Part shown: one piece after another, positions 28,431 through 40,371 of the stretch
How positions within the stretch are numbered: position 1 is the stretch's first letter
Layout of the letters: every line of letters starts with the position of its first letter
Source: Metaphire vulgaris
Lineage: Eukaryota > Annelida > Clitellata > Crassiclitellata > Megascolecidae
DNA length: 64,000 nucleotides
Reading direction: 5' to 3'
NCBI GenBank assembly: GCA_018105865.1
Contig: JACLAT010000046.1
Location: 336,501-400,500 of the forward strand
Notes under the pieces: model-generated
What the model was told of the DNA's origin: nothing
Seen by the model: the letters and a program-made list of their open reading frames with translations, nothing else
The model's database searches: none
Made by a program: the position numbers and the translations under genes

Positions 28431-28695
28431 TAGCCTGTGGCATGGGCGACCGCTCAAGCACAAAGTTCTCGAAGGCAAACTTTCAAGTGAAAAAACAAGT
28501 TATAAAAAATCATAGCTGATAGATGTGCCATTCACAAAGAAGAGCTGGAAGCACTTTTTTAAAATCTATTTTTGGAATGTGGGAGCACGATATGATGATC
28601 TGTTTTATATTTGCTTGTCAGGACATTTCGGGAAGAATCTGGTGGCGCAAATTCATCTGTTGCCGTGGGTGCTGCTAATCCACGCTACGCAACGG
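28423..28695. mobile_element. hAT MITE (CAGTGGCGTAGCC family)
   Basis: The left end is CAGTGGCGTAGCC. The right end is degenerate (CCACGCTACGCAACG). The flanks TAGCATGC and TAGCATAC are an 8 bp duplication with one mismatch. Confidence 0.8.
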
Positions 28696-28929
28696 TAGCA
28701 TACAACTGATTACGGTCGAGCTTCCGAACACGCATATATCACATTTACATCTTACCATGATATGACTAGGAGAGTGCACAGTTTATTTTGTATTGCATGT
28801 ATACACTGTGCAGATTGTTTGCAAAGATATGAAATATGAGATGTTGTGTATAACAGTATCTTCATGCCACTTGCTAATTCGAATCTCTATATTAGCAAAG
28901 ATACACTAGGAGGAGAGATCATGTAATGT

Positions 28930-29425
28930 ATGCTTATGCTATTTGCTATGCGATTTTTCTATCAACGCGGCCTGGCAGAACTGCAGACTAGATACCCGTG
29001 CGGGAATGCTGCGACATCCTTTCTAATTGTAACCTGGAATTCCATCCAAAGTCGGATTCACCTACATCGACGACGGTTTACTCACGGGAGTCCGCATCTC
29101 AGAAATTCTCCGTGTGGCTCGCCTCGCGGACAGTTCTCACAACATCCGCGGAATTTACAACATCTCATCCCGTGTTTTTGTTCCTTTGACGTGCCTGGTG
29201 CGGACGGTTCTACAGCGGAAGGCTCCTTTCTACGGGATTGCTGTCGTGGGCGTTTGGGCGGCGATTTCCGTCGTTTCCATCAGGGCTGACTTTACGCTGT
29301 CTCTGTTATCCGACGTTCCCCATCGGCATGCCAAAGTATGTCAAAGCGCCTTTGACTTCGACCTTCGTCGTGCGTACGGCGCTATAGAAGTCGTCAAGAA
29401 TATAAAGATAAAGATAAAGATCCTC
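28930..29425 (+). mobile_element. LINE 3' end, truncated
   Basis: It ends in AAAGCGCCTTTGACTTCGAC, TACGGCGCTATAGAAG and a short (ATAAAG)n tail near 29402-29421, the same end as the LINE at 55880-56220 (CACCTTTGACTTTGG, TACGGCGCTATATAAA). Open frames run through it, but I recognise no motif in them. Confidence 0.55.
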
Positions 29426-29471
29426 GTATATCTTGTCAGTAACAAAACCTTGCTTTCTGTTTAGTAGACAC

Positions 29472-32044
29472 TAGGGTGGAGTGAAAAGGACGAAATTTTA
29501 AAAATTTTCGAATTTAAAATTCTAATAGTGCGGGAAAGTTGTGCAAGGTATCAGTGATTTGTTCAGTGAAAATTTTGAATTTTTAAATGAACATTAAGAG
29601 CCTCCCCAGAGACAATGAAGTTTGGGCATTTTGTGCAATTAATGCATTTTGGCTTATAGGCCTAATTCATTTACGTACAACTGTTTTATTTTAATAATAC
29701 AAACAATACAATTATCCAAAACTGCTTTTGTAAAGAGGTAAAAAGAATTACAATCAATTTCTATTGCATCTTGCATACTTATAGACCCTTTAGAGCTGCG
29801 GCAAGCTTGGTTATGTCTCACAATATGCAAAGCACAGTACATGCCGGATCAATTACACAATATGCGCTTTACTGTGAAACCACAGGTTTCTGTCTGATTC
29901 TGTCTGAAGTCTGATTTTATGCTAGAATATGGCATGAGCCTGAGAGAGACATGCGTTGACTTTATGTATACTTCTCTTGAAATTGGACCACATACTGCAG
30001 CACTGGCCTCAGTTACTAGCTTCACACATCTTTCAGTTGCCTGAGAATGGCACTGAAATCTCTGAAAGTTCAACTGCTGATCTGCGCTCGTTATCAAGGA
30101 AGAAATGCCTTGGCCTGAGAGGTTAGAAAGTAGAAGAGGAGCTGATAGTTGTTTCTTGAGCCAGTTAATTAAGTCAATATAGGCCTAACTGGCAGCATCG
30201 ACATTGAACACTGGAATTTTGAATTTTGGAATTCGAGTAATATTTGAAGTACGTCTAGCTTTCAGTATTCTTCATAGCATTACCTTCTCTGATGTGTTGC
30301 TGTGCATCTGCATCTGATAACATTGCCAGCAGTAGATTCTCTTCATGTCCAAAGTAGCTGTTTCTCTGGATTGCCGGATCAACTACTAAGTTAACTTATA
30401 CAGGAAGGTATCGTGATAATGAAATTGTCGTCCAAAGTTGGTGCCCTCCGTCCTTGCAAGATGGTTTCATTTCGATATGAAACCAGACTGGAGTATATAC
30501 TCTTGTATCATAAGTTGCTAGTTTTTCAAATTTTCAGTTGGGTTTTCCGTACCTCGGTTAGCTGTTGCAAGCCATCTTGAATGTGCGAGTTTCCTTGGGT
30601 CGCGTGATGCCAAACTCTGCGAACAGTCACCAAGTGTTATAGCCTTCCAAACGTCCGGCAGATATGCCTTATCTGAACTTAAGTCTTCTCATGTTACAAT
30701 GGGTATCTCTCCTTCAATTGAATCGAAACCTACAATGGAAAAGTTCTGACAAGTTTGTAACTGCTGACCAAGTGGACCAGAAACCCCTTAGGTCCTTTAC
30801 CGGTAGTTGACCCACTGCAAAGGTCACCCTACTTCCACTAACAACCTCATAACATCTCCTGATTTCCCAGTATTAGTTACAGTACCATCGCAACCAGTAA
30901 CAACCAGTTTCTGTAAGTCAGCTCCTTTCTGTTTTAACATGTACACAATACACGTTTTGATTCAAATCGCAGATTCTTTCTCGGTGAAACGTGACCAACC
31001 TGACTCCTAAACAATTGCCACACACTCCTCAATACAGTTTTCATATGATGTATCCCATCTTTCTTCTTAGGCACTAGTGTTTTATCCGTACTTCCATCAA
31101 AAGAAACACATTCGATAACATTGCTGTCCTCCTCTTCATTCAGTTCCGTTCTTTTCCTTTCCCTTCAATTCTCATTTTGCTTCTGTCTAAACGAGGGTTT
31201 TGTCGTCTTCATAAACGAGTACAATGTCTTGAAAACATGCCGAAGATAGGGCAGTTACTTACCTTATCTGATACAGAATACATGTCATGCAGCTTTTAAA
31301 TATACATTAGGCAGAGAAGTTCGCACTTGTGAAGAGGTCTTCTTTATTCTGTCTACCTTACTCGCGGATCATTGTTGTCATCATTAGAAGTATCACTATC
31401 TGAAGTATAGGCCTATGTATCTTCATTAGGCCTACTGCTGACTTCAACAGGAACTTCTGCTTGCCCACTTGTGGATGGTTGTGATTCAGAGACCTTGGAG
31501 AGTTCTGAGTGTCTTCTTGCCAACCTCTTTATAATATTCCCACATTCCGCGATGTCAATTCCTACCACGGCCATTCGTCTAGCACCTTGCTGATCCAACA
31601 GAAATTCACGATCCTTTACAGGCACCTTGTTTTTCATCACACAGGCACACTAGCTGAAATCTGCATGCAGATAGATCAAACAAGTTTGTTTCTGCAGTCT
31701 AATCGAAAATCCTCAAGTTTAATTTGATAGGATGGTTGGTCTCTCCTTACCTTAAAGGGCTTTAACAGGTTCATGTACTTCTACTGGTAAGGAGTAATTA
31801 ACTTCAGCACCCGTGTGTGAGACAGTGGGGATAGAGGATATCTCCCGAGTCCCAACGCAGCAACATACCCAATTACCAATTAGCAATATTACTGAAAATT
31901 GAGGACGCTTGGGGAGGCTCTAAACATTAATCCAGTTAAGTGATTTAAGTGATTTTTGGCACAGTTTCTCTCTATACCATAACACAACTTTTCCAAACTA
32001 TTACATTTACACCACTGAGAAAAAAGTTTTTTCACTCCACCCTA
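29472..32044 (-). mobile_element. DNA transposon of an unassigned family, copy 1
   Basis: The perfect 16 bp inverted repeats TAGGGTGGAGTGAAAA (29472-29487 and 32029-32044) suggest TA as target. Minus-strand protein pieces are broken by stops. One has KGADLQKLVVTGCDGTVTNT (about 30900), another FQCHSQATERCVKLVTEASA (about 30000). The second matches CHAQDVERHIKDVS in the 38291-40963 element, whose ends (TAGGGTGTGACAAAA) are similar. I remember the GCDGT and CHxQxxER pattern from invertebrate transposase-like proteins but cannot name the superfamily. Confidence 0.8.
29849..31120 (-). pseudogene. Transposase remnant of the TAGGGTGGAGTG element
   Basis: Broken minus-strand frames. From N to C: NVIECVSFDGSTDKTLVPKK (about 31060-31115), TVLRSVWQLF and SRQVGHVSP-like pieces, GCDGTVTNTGKSGDVMRLL (about 30850-30905), and C-terminal CHSQATERCVKLV (about 30010-30050). 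Stops occur every 50-100 codons. Catalytic residues cannot be assigned with confidence. Confidence 0.6.
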
Positions 32045-32054
32045 CTGTTCATCT

Positions 32055-32244
32055 CAGTGGCGGTTTCATGATTTGGCAAGTGGGGGCTGGGGCGGCGTTG
32101 GGGCGGCAAATTCTAATCATGGGGCCAACCATTTGTTGATAGGTATGTAGGGCCTAGTAGTAAGTATAGGGTCCCAACGGGGGGCCATTGGACGAGGTCA
32201 GGCATTCAATAAAGGGGCACGGGCCTCTATGTGGAGCCGCCATA
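32055..32244. mobile_element. hAT MITE (CAGTGGCGGCTCCA family)
   Basis: The left end CAGTGGCGGTTTCATGATTT and right end GTGGAGCCGCCATA are flanked by a perfect 8 bp duplication GTTCATCT (32047-32054 and 32245-32252). It sits 10 bp outside the end of the previous transposon. Confidence 0.9.
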
Positions 32245-32259
32245 GTTCATCTATCTATT

Positions 32260-34015
32260 TATATCTCTGTCTGTCTCTTTGCCTTCCATCTCCTTGTCAC
32301 TGATTTTGTTTGTGTCTCCGTCTCTGCCTCTCTGCCTCTCACCTCTCTTTTTTGTCATTTGAAAGGTTCCATGCAAAAATGGTACTAAGTGCCACCAGCG
32401 AAGAATGTAGAAAAATGACAACATGCAAACATCGTCATTTGTTGAAAAACCCTCATTGATAGTTAACTGTTACTTAATGCTATCCATAATGTACATCCAA
32501 ACAAAGAATATGAAAATTTTAGCACAGTACACGAACTATTATGCATTCCATCAAAATGTAAATGCCGCTTAGGTCCAATTTTGCACCAAATTTTACCATA
32601 AAGAAAGTTATTATTGTGTAGCGACGAGGGTTTCAAGTAGCTGCAACGCTAAATGAGGACCTATCTAAGAACGAAGACGACGTTACACAATGAAACGCCA
32701 AGATTTTGTGCAGCCTACACCACAAGTAGTAAGGTTGATCCCAGGTTTCGTGTTTATCTAATGCGCCAAGTAAGACACATCGTATATAGTCAGAGTCAAG
32801 CTATTCAAAATCCTTCACGTCGAGTGAAACCAGCTGTCAACGACGCATTAATTCGACCCAAAACAGATATCCGCGAACATAGACTCCTATCATGAAGTCT
32901 CCATTATATGAATCACCTATGTTTAACGCTGTACTCTGACAATGTCCGCACGCACTTTCTCTACAGATCCGTTCACAATCCGGATAAAAGCTCGTTCCTA
33001 TTTATTTTCAATAAGGCTATAATAGGCCTATAGATTATTCCTTTAGAACTTTAATTTGAGTCGAAGTCACGTCTCGATGAAATCAACGTTCACACGTACA
33101 TCTTCTCAAGAGTTTATAAATAAACAAATCTAAGCTTCTGATTATTAGAAATCACCAACCATTATGTGCCCAAGAGAACATACAAAAAAGGCATGAAACT
33201 GCTTGCCTTGTCATAGATTAAGGGATCTTTATTTATTGCAGCGCGCCAATTTTTCTGCTACAGTTTACATTGGGGCGATGGAGGGGCGGGTCTATTATTC
33301 CGGTTGTGACCAGATGTGGTTTTTTTTTGCCCAAGGTAGTTGAGTTTGAGTTTTTTAAGAGGCATAGATAACCTGACGGATTAGATGACGTGAACGTGCA
33401 TCTTGCTTGACAGTAGGAATTTTCGGTCCGAAAATGTCGACGTGGCCTCTTATTACATGACTCTCTGGTTGCGCAACTACAAATTGCAGCTCGTGTATTG
33501 ACAAATATTGACAATGCACAAGTAATCAGACCACATTTCTGTCCGCTCTGAAGTTGATGGTCAAGTGAATGGCGTGAAACCCCAACCTACGCCGATGGTT
33601 CATCCAATGCTCAGCTGACGCCCTCCCAATTGGCTACCGATGCACTCAATGTCCGGTACTGAACTGCTACTTGTATATCCGTTGCTCAGCTGTCTCGTAG
33701 GAACGGTCAATCCACTTTAAAACAGCCACACACTTGGAAATGGAGCGAGATGTTTGACATATTCATAAAGATGTCTCCGAACTGCTGCATATTGTCATAG
33801 TAGCAGCTCAGTATTTGTAAAATACACGCAAAGACATAAAATTACAGGGACAGAATCCGCCCCAAATCGCAAAATGTTAATTTTCAGCTCAGATATCGTA
33901 TTGTTCGTACTGAATAACATACTTTCAGATCAGGTTATATGGGACTAGAGGCCTACTGATAAAGTTACGGACTCTACTCACTGCGTTTCAAATGTCCGCT
34001 AGCTTATAATCAATT
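32260..34015. other. Non-coding stretch
   Basis: A pyrimidine-rich CTCTNTCTCT stretch (about 32260-32350) is followed by unique sequence with no recognised gene. The ORFs at 32653-32895 and 33233-33514 show no family motif. Confidence 0.4.
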
Positions 34016-34153
34016 AATGCAGGGTTTCCCAAACATGTCCGAAACCCAGGCACCTGTAGCACCTCGTGGGAGGTGCTACCTAGTCACGCACCTTCTACCG
34101 ACAGAATCCGATCGAGACTCTGTTCGGCACCTCAGTTCCGATCGTGAACTCGA

Positions 34154-34735
34154 TCAAAACAGCAGTTGTTTGACCTGGACACCGTCACTCTTTTTCAAGA
34201 GACGCCTCACAGCAACGACAGTGGTCGAGGCTGATATCTCGCCCTTGATATCCTGTTCGTTGATGTCCACGGGGACACCGACAACGATCTTTCGTATCGC
34301 CTTGCGCGTGGTCTGAGCACGCTCTCTCACAAGGCTTCTTGGCTCGCTTATACGAACGGTGTAAGGGTCAATCTGGGTCAGATCCGACAGTCGCTTTCTT
34401 TGCTCCGCGTTGCTCGAGACAACACGGAGAAAGTTACCACTCGGGCGAAGGCCAGAGCACCCCACGGTGTTGACCAGCTCTCGCTTCACGACGATTGAGT
34501 TGATCTTGTTGATCTGTCGACCAACAAACTCAACGAAGACAACGCTCTCCAACGGTTGTCGTGGGAGAACCTCCCGTTGTGCTGAAGTCTGGGTAGATGG
34601 ACTCCCCGACTCCCTCTGGATTTTCGTCTTGCGCCGGACCTCGGTGAATGATTCCGTCTCGGCTTCAGAAACCTCGTCTGAACTGGATCGGTTCCTCTTC
34701 TTCGCGGCGGCAGTGAGGCTCAAGTCCCCCGCCAT
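34154..34735 (-). CDS. LINE ORF1-like protein, C-terminally shortened
   Basis: An uninterrupted 193-codon frame with a strong start context (GCGGACATGG). It is clearly richer in GC than its surroundings. The N-terminal half is basic and Ser/Glu-rich (KKRNRSSSDEVSEAETESF). The C-terminal half resembles the RRM-like region of LINE ORF1 proteins: TVRISEPRSLVRE, then KIVVGVPVDINEQDIKGEI and VVAVRRLLKKSDG. ORF1 proteins bind RNA and chaperone retrotransposition. The usual CCHC knuckles are missing, and the frame ends shortly after a CAG|GTCAAA that could be a splice donor. The ATG follows a TTTTATTTTATTTTAG acceptor-like tract, so a domesticated spliced gene is not excluded. Confidence 0.6.
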   Translation of the reverse strand: MAGDLSLTAAAKKRNRSSSDEVSEAETESFTEVRRKTKIQRESGSPSTQTSAQREVLPRQPLESVVFVEFVGRQINKINSIVVKRELVNTVGCSGLRPSGNFLRVVSSNAEQRKRLSDLTQIDPYTVRISEPRSLVRERAQTTRKAIRKIVVGVPVDINEQDIKGEISASTTVVAVRRLLKKSDGVQVKQLLF

Positions 34736-34849
34736 GTCCGCTTCTCAACGGGATCTAAAATAAAATAAAAAGACAACCAAAATAAGCAATTTAAAAAATA
34801 AATAAATAAAATCTAATACAGGTGATCACCTGTTATCACCAGGTAAAAC

Positions 34850-34975
34850 ACGGATCATGTGTTCTGAAAAGAACACTGGGACCTATGCAAACACGGCTAG
34901 CAAACAAGCCGGGCAAACAAGTCTGTCGTTCGCAATTCCAAAAGTCACGTGTTCTGAAAAGAACACGTGCATCCA
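34850..34975. promoter_or_regulatory. Paired 18 bp palindromes upstream of the ORF1-like gene
   Basis: GTGTTCTGAAAAGAACAC occurs twice about 95 bp apart (near 34859 and 34953), plus CAGGTGATCACCTG near 34820. All lie 80-240 bp before the minus-strand start codon, as expected of an internal LINE promoter or binding sites. Function inferred from position only. Confidence 0.45.
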
Positions 34976-35447
34976 GGTAAACAAAGCTGAGCAAACACAG
35001 CGCTAGGAGAAGACACGTCTAACATCGTCGGCATCCAAAACTCGAATCCCAATCCACCTAACAAAGGTATGTTCTTTGCAATATTTTAAAGAGACAATTT
35101 TCAAAAAATTTCAAGATCCATTTCTTTCTTTTTGTACTGAACAATACTTGCATCTTTGAGTTTTAATTGGACACTTTTAGTCGTTTGATGGTAGCCTACA
35201 GTGCCTAATTTTATTATTTCTGAAAAGCCATATTTGAAATTTGAAAATTGAAAAATAAGCAAAACAGACGACAAAATTAATGCTTAGAAGAAACGCTTTC
35301 AAATATACGTTCAGAAATAAACGAATTAAATGCTTTGTGCACAATCAATGTAGTCTCCAGTGGTCGTTTAGGATTCAGACTAACCGGCCTTTCGTATTAA
35401 AAACGCCTTTGCAGCGACTGATGGGAAACGTCACACTCCACCAAGGC

Positions 35448-35449
<2 letters not shown>

Positions 35450-35532
<83 letters not shown>
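35450..35532. repeat. (TA)n microsatellite
   Basis: Pure dinucleotide run. Confidence 0.95.
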
Positions 35533-35534
<2 letters not shown>

Positions 35535-35612
35535 GGTCATAACTTCAACGGATATCATCCTGACTTACAACACGGCATATGATTCGTCCTCTTCATTTAG
35601 TCGTTGTCTATG

Positions 35613-36156
35613 CAGTGTTGGGTATGTTACTTTTGCAAAGTAATTAGTTACTGTTACTTGCTACTTGGTCTAAAATGTAATATGTTGCTGCTACTTGTTA
35701 CACAATTTCAAATGTAACATGTTACTGGTACTGCCATATAAGTAACAAAATTACTTTTTTGTTACAATCGACTACAGTCGTTTTTAATTGATATCATGAG
35801 CAATTTATACAGTTTATACAGATAAGTGGTTCTTAATCCGTGGTCCGCGGGCCAAAAGTGGTCCGCGAGATGGGGTTTAGTGGTCCGCGACTCCGCGGTA
35901 AATTCTTTAAAAACGTCAATAAAATTAGACTTATATATTTTCTATGTCAGTGGCGTAGCCAAGGGGGATTTGCGGGTTAAACTCCCCTTAAGTGCCTGGA
36001 CCCAACATTTTTTAGAGCAAGCAGCATAATTAAGTAAGGTGACGACCTTTTTTGCATGTCGGGGCACTGGGAAGAGACGATTCCCGTTACTTGTTACTCA
36101 AAAAAGTAATTGTTACAGTAATTTTGTTACTTGTAATTTGCTACATCCCAACTCTG
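35613..36156. mobile_element. hAT element with GTTACTT-rich ends, with nested MITE pieces
   Basis: The ends CAGTGTTGGGTATGTTACTT and CTACATCCCAACTCTG are inverted repeats. The flanks TGTCTATG and AGTCTATG are an 8 bp duplication with one mismatch. Both subterminal regions repeat AGTAACNNGTTAC words. Inside are partial copies of the CAGTGGTTCTCAA family (from 35827) and the CAGTGGCGTAGCC family (from 35948). Confidence 0.82.
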
Positions 36157-36719
36157 AGTCTATGCCTAATTCGTATCATCATTGCTACCGGAAATACGAC
36201 ATAAAATATTGAGCTCGTTTCGCATGAAATAACATGATCTCAATTTACTCGCTGATATTAAATATAATGCGGCATAATCCCTGTGTCATATCGCTGATTC
36301 TCATGTAGTAATGCTTTCCATCAGCTTTATCTTTGCATACGCTATGCATCAGTGATGTTAACAAGGACCGACCCCCCAAGGACGAGGATAAGGACAAGGA
36401 CCGAACCCCCAAGGACGAGGATAAGGACGAGGACCGACCCTCCAAGGACGAGGACAAAGACGAGGACTTACCCCGCAAGCACAAGGACCACAAGAACTGA
36501 CCCCCAGGGACAAGGATCAAGGACAAGGACAAGGACCAACCTCTGTCAGACAAAAAAGTCGGATAGGAAAAAATCAAACACAATTTCAATTCGAATCACA
36601 AAATTAGAAAAAGCAAAATTTAAAAAAAACATAATGTAGTCAACAGCAATGCTGCATTTCAAATGCGCCTTTGACTTTCGCCACCTAGCTATGTTACTGC
36701 GCTTAAGAAATTGCCAAGT

Positions 36720-36720
<1 letters not shown>

Positions 36721-36789
<69 letters not shown>
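36721..36789. repeat. (AAT)n microsatellite
   Basis: Pure trinucleotide run. Read on the minus strand it extends the hAT transposase frame as a tyrosine run. Confidence 0.95.
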
Positions 36790-36791
<2 letters not shown>

Positions 36792-36908
36792 GAAAAGTGT
36801 TTCCAGCAGCTGATCAGTCATGCGCACACGGTGAGGTCTAAATGTGAGATCACTTTGCGAAAACACTCGTTCAACTGTTGAACTGGAGCCGACGTCGCAG
36901 GGAAACAA
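36790..36908 (-). pseudogene. hAT transposase C-terminal dimerisation domain remnant
   Basis: The minus-strand frame reads SSSTVERVFSQSDLTFRPHR followed by VRMTDQLLETLFIY, the core of the hAT dimerisation domain. Catalytic regions are absent. Second of three hATs here that retain only this part. Confidence 0.85.
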
Positions 36909-37277
36909 AGAATTCTGCTAAAGTATCAACTGGTATTAAAAAGGAAACAATTACTAAACATTTAGAGTAACTCAACGCAAGTATGTAGCCAAAATATAAA
37001 TCCACACACTACTCTTACCTTGGAACATGATTATCAGTACAATTGAAAATAGCATACAAGTAATTTGGTCCTTATAGGGACTTTTCAAGGACTAAGTTAC
37101 AAGGACCAGGACAAGGATGGACCTGCAAGGACGAGGATAAGGACGAGGACCGAACCCCCAAGGACGAGGATAAGGACGAGAACTGACTCCCCAAGGACGA
37201 GGACAAGGACAAGGACTTCAAATTGGTTCTTAAGGAGTCCTTAAGGACAAGGACCAGGACAAGGATTAACATCACTG

Positions 37278-37400
37278 CTATGCATGGGCAATGAGTTCCA
37301 GAGTTTGGGGGCGGCCACTGAAAAGGCACGAGAACTAAGAACTGTCCTAGTATTTTGTACGGGCATTCGAAAGCCAAGTCATTGTCATCATTAATTACTA
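37278..37400 (-). mobile_element. LINE C-terminal fragment interrupted by the hAT
   Basis: GCAATGAGTTCCAGAGTTTG, then GCGGCCACTGA, matches the C-terminal coding region of the 2A LINE near 51750-51815 (minus strand, PKLWNSLP region). The left flank of the hAT (to about 36349) probably continues the same fragment. Confidence 0.7.
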
Positions 37401-38215
37401 TCACTATTATCTTTTATCCCGGGTTCAATACCCTACAGATTGGATATGTTATTTCTCTGGAGGTAGCAAGTCCACTGACACGGAGTGAACGTTTAATGGC
37501 TTTCACAAAATGTAAAGTTTCGCTCTCCTCTGACTTGTTAGCAGCAACAGGCAGTAACTCTGATATGTAGCTGACTGCCAAGAACGAACGGTGTAATAAA
37601 TACTGTACCTAACAAAATAACAGCACAAAATTAGCAAAACACGTGCAACACACCGGTTGGTCATTAAGTCACGAATGGATGGAGTGTGACAGAAAAGCAC
37701 TGTATAAAAGGCAAGTCGTAGGAATTAAGAACAGCGCTAAATAAATACTTTTGTTTATTTGCATTACATTATTAGTAATTCTAGACCGGCGATCACTGAC
37801 TTAACTTGATCTATGTGTTCAACAATACAATTGGATACAATAAGTGTCTCGAGGATGGAGTCATCTGCTAAGCAAACATGAGGTCATGCGTTCGGTTGTT
37901 GCGCAGGAAGTAAAAATTTAGTCTCAACAAGATCGTAGGACGATGGTAAACTCCAGTATGCCTTATTTTTGTTTGCGCCTGATGTAAACTAATGACTCGT
38001 TTGGGAAGGTGATGAATGACTTCACTGCAATTGTCACGATTGCATGATCGCGTGACTATTAACACGGGATTTCAGTTTCTTCTTTAAGATAATTGTTTTT
38101 TTAGATATAAAGCAATACATCATCCTTGCATGATAATTTGTTGTGAAAAAGCGATTGTCGGAATAACGAAAATGCTGATTCTTTATTATAACAATATTAT
38201 ATATATTATATAGGC

Positions 38216-38218
<3 letters not shown>

Positions 38219-38290
<72 letters not shown>
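38219..38290. repeat. (TA)n microsatellite
   Basis: Pure dinucleotide run, directly abutting the left end of a transposon. Confidence 0.95.
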
Positions 38291-38293
<3 letters not shown>

Positions 38294-38749
38294 GGTGTGA
38301 CAAAAAGTTGTTGCTATAGCCATTCAATACTAAAAAGATGCTCTTTGATCTACTGATCAAGAAAAACCCCTATTTCAATATATTATTTTTATGTCTAGGG
38401 GTCCCAACTTTGAAAAAACTGCTTTATGAATAATATGTATATTGCATATTTCATTGCAAAGCAATGGCTTCTTAACAATAATTGCATTAACATAGTTGCT
38501 GGGATATTATAAACTGTTCTGTTGAATCTTTTGATAGTTTGTGATTAAATTTGGTAAACATAGGTGTTTACTATTAAAATAATACAGGCTTTTCTACAAT
38601 ATACTTCATAAAGTGATCCACTTCTTGGCACCCTAGTGGGTTCTGCTTTCCTCTCATGCCCATAGCAACCATTGTATTTATGATTTCTAATAATGATCAT
38701 TAAGTGGTTTTAGAGGTGAATTGTAATTAAATTATGGCAAGCTTTAGAA

Positions 38750-39105
38750 CAGTGGTTCTCAACCCTTGGTCCGCGCGCGGACCACCAGTGGTCCGCAAGA
38801 CGGGGTCTAGTGGTCCGCGGCGAAGTCTGAAAAGGGGTAAATAAAAATTAGACATATTAATTTTCCATGTGAAAAAATCTGAAAAGTGAGACGATCAAAA
38901 CAAGGTCATCAGCACAAAAAGGTTATCGGCACATTTCGTGTGTATTCTGTGCATTTTCCACGTGAAAAAGCATGACAAGCAAAAAATAACAAAAGGTCAT
39001 CACCGCCTTTTTGGAGCAGATGACTGCTCAATTTAGCAGGTGGTCCGCGAGAAATTTTTGAACTTCAAAAGAGGTCCGCGAGGCAAAGAGGATTGAGAAC
39101 CACTG
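38750..39105. mobile_element. hAT MITE (CAGTGGTTCTCAA family)
   Basis: The ends CAGTGGTTCTCAACCCTTGG and GGATTGAGAACCACTG are inverted repeats. The flanks CTTTAGAA and CTCTAGAA are an 8 bp duplication with one mismatch. GGTCCGCG is repeated throughout. Confidence 0.88.
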
Positions 39106-39234
39106 CTCTAGAACACGAAGTAAAAGTTGACATTCAGTATTTGGGTTTCCAAAGAATTAGCCAAAATTCCCCAAAATGTGCTGCCTACGTGTGAAGATAT
39201 TCTAAGAGCGTGTTATTTTTAACAGCAAAAAGAG

Positions 39235-40255
39235 AGACATAAGACTGTTCATGATGTTGTAAAATCTTTTGCATCTGAAGTGATTGAGATATATAATAAG
39301 GCCAGCATACCTACTATTGCATTTGTCAGCATAGTGAAAAAAGTGAAAAGGCAATTTGAAAAATGGAATGATCTGCAGAAATATCCTGAATCAAAAAGAA
39401 CGTCTAAGACATATCAAGAAGCCCTGTAAAGTTTTGGAACTCTGACATTTGTACATGTAAATATGTTGATGCTGGAATTATTTACAAAAAAGATTGTAAA
39501 TGTTCTCTTCAATGTAAGATTTCTGCAATTGAGTGGAATTTCTGGGTTGATAAAAAAAAACTACCTGAAAACTGGATATTGAAAAATTGATCCAGTTACA
39601 TCAAGTAGCCTGCAATAACTGGAAGACAGAAAATGAAAATTAACAAAAGTTGAAGCCAAAACAAAAAGAGAAATGGGAGAAAGTAGTACTGCTTTAGAAG
39701 AGTTTGAAATGAATTACAATTCAGAAAACAGTCCAAATGACCTTCGCACTGATGTCAGTTACACGGGCAATGATGGGAGACAGAAGAGGAAGATAGTGAC
39801 AATCAGTGCTATTCTAGCAGTGGTCCACAGAATAAACATCAGTATCTAGCTGCTGTTGGTGATGAGGACGAAAATATAAGAAAATTTGCTTATGCAAAAT
39901 TTCACTAGTTTCGAGTAATCATCAACACAGTGGTAGAATTCGTTGTTTTGACAAGAACAATATTGCAATCAACTTCACTTCAGACTCCTACATCAACATT
40001 GATTGGGAACGGGTGAAATTTGACATCCCTCCACTCGTGCATGACATCACTTCAGGAGCCATTGAAAATCATGCTAAAATAAGTATGCCATATTATCCAT
40101 GTCATGCACAAGATGTGGAAAGGCATATCAAGGATGTTTCTGTAGCCTTCCATAAAGTTTATGGACATGACTCACGCCTTGGAGTTATAATTCAAATGAA
40201 GAAATCAAGATCAGAGTTGCCAACTATAGAAGGCAAATCACATTTACTGCACTAA
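39235..40255 (+). pseudogene. Transposase remnant of the TAGGGTGTGACA element
   Basis: The N-terminal piece has a SIPTIAFVSIVKKVKRQFEKW helix-rich stretch and a stop after KTYQEAL (about 39428). The middle is too decayed to read. The C-terminal frame (40013-40255) has MKFDIPPLVHDITSGAIENH and PCHAQDVERHIKDVSVAF, matching the other element's CHSQATERCVKLVTEA. Not functional. Confidence 0.6.
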
Positions 40256-40371
40256 TAGTTAAACTGCAGCACTGTAGCATACGTATGATTTTGTTCTTAT
40301 TTGGTCAGTTTTGTTCAATTTAGAAGATGATACGCTGCTTGGATTATAGCATATAAGTTAGAATGGTGCAA

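Larger units (their letters stand above)
36350..37277 (-). mobile_element. Short hAT transposon with AAGGAC arrays
   Basis: The perfect 12 bp ends CAGTGATGTTAA and TTAACATCACTG are flanked by a perfect 8 bp duplication CTATGCAT (36342-36349 and 37278-37285). Both subterminal regions (about 36362-36545 and 37075-37265) are arrays of AAGGACGAGGATAAGGAC-like words. Only the transposase C-terminus remains inside. It interrupted a LINE 3' fragment. Confidence 0.93.

Noticed and set aside
28930..29289. 119-codon GC-rich ORF as a gene
   Set aside because: It ends in a LINE-type 3' end with an (ATAAAG)n tail, several overlapping frames are equally open, and none has a recognisable motif.
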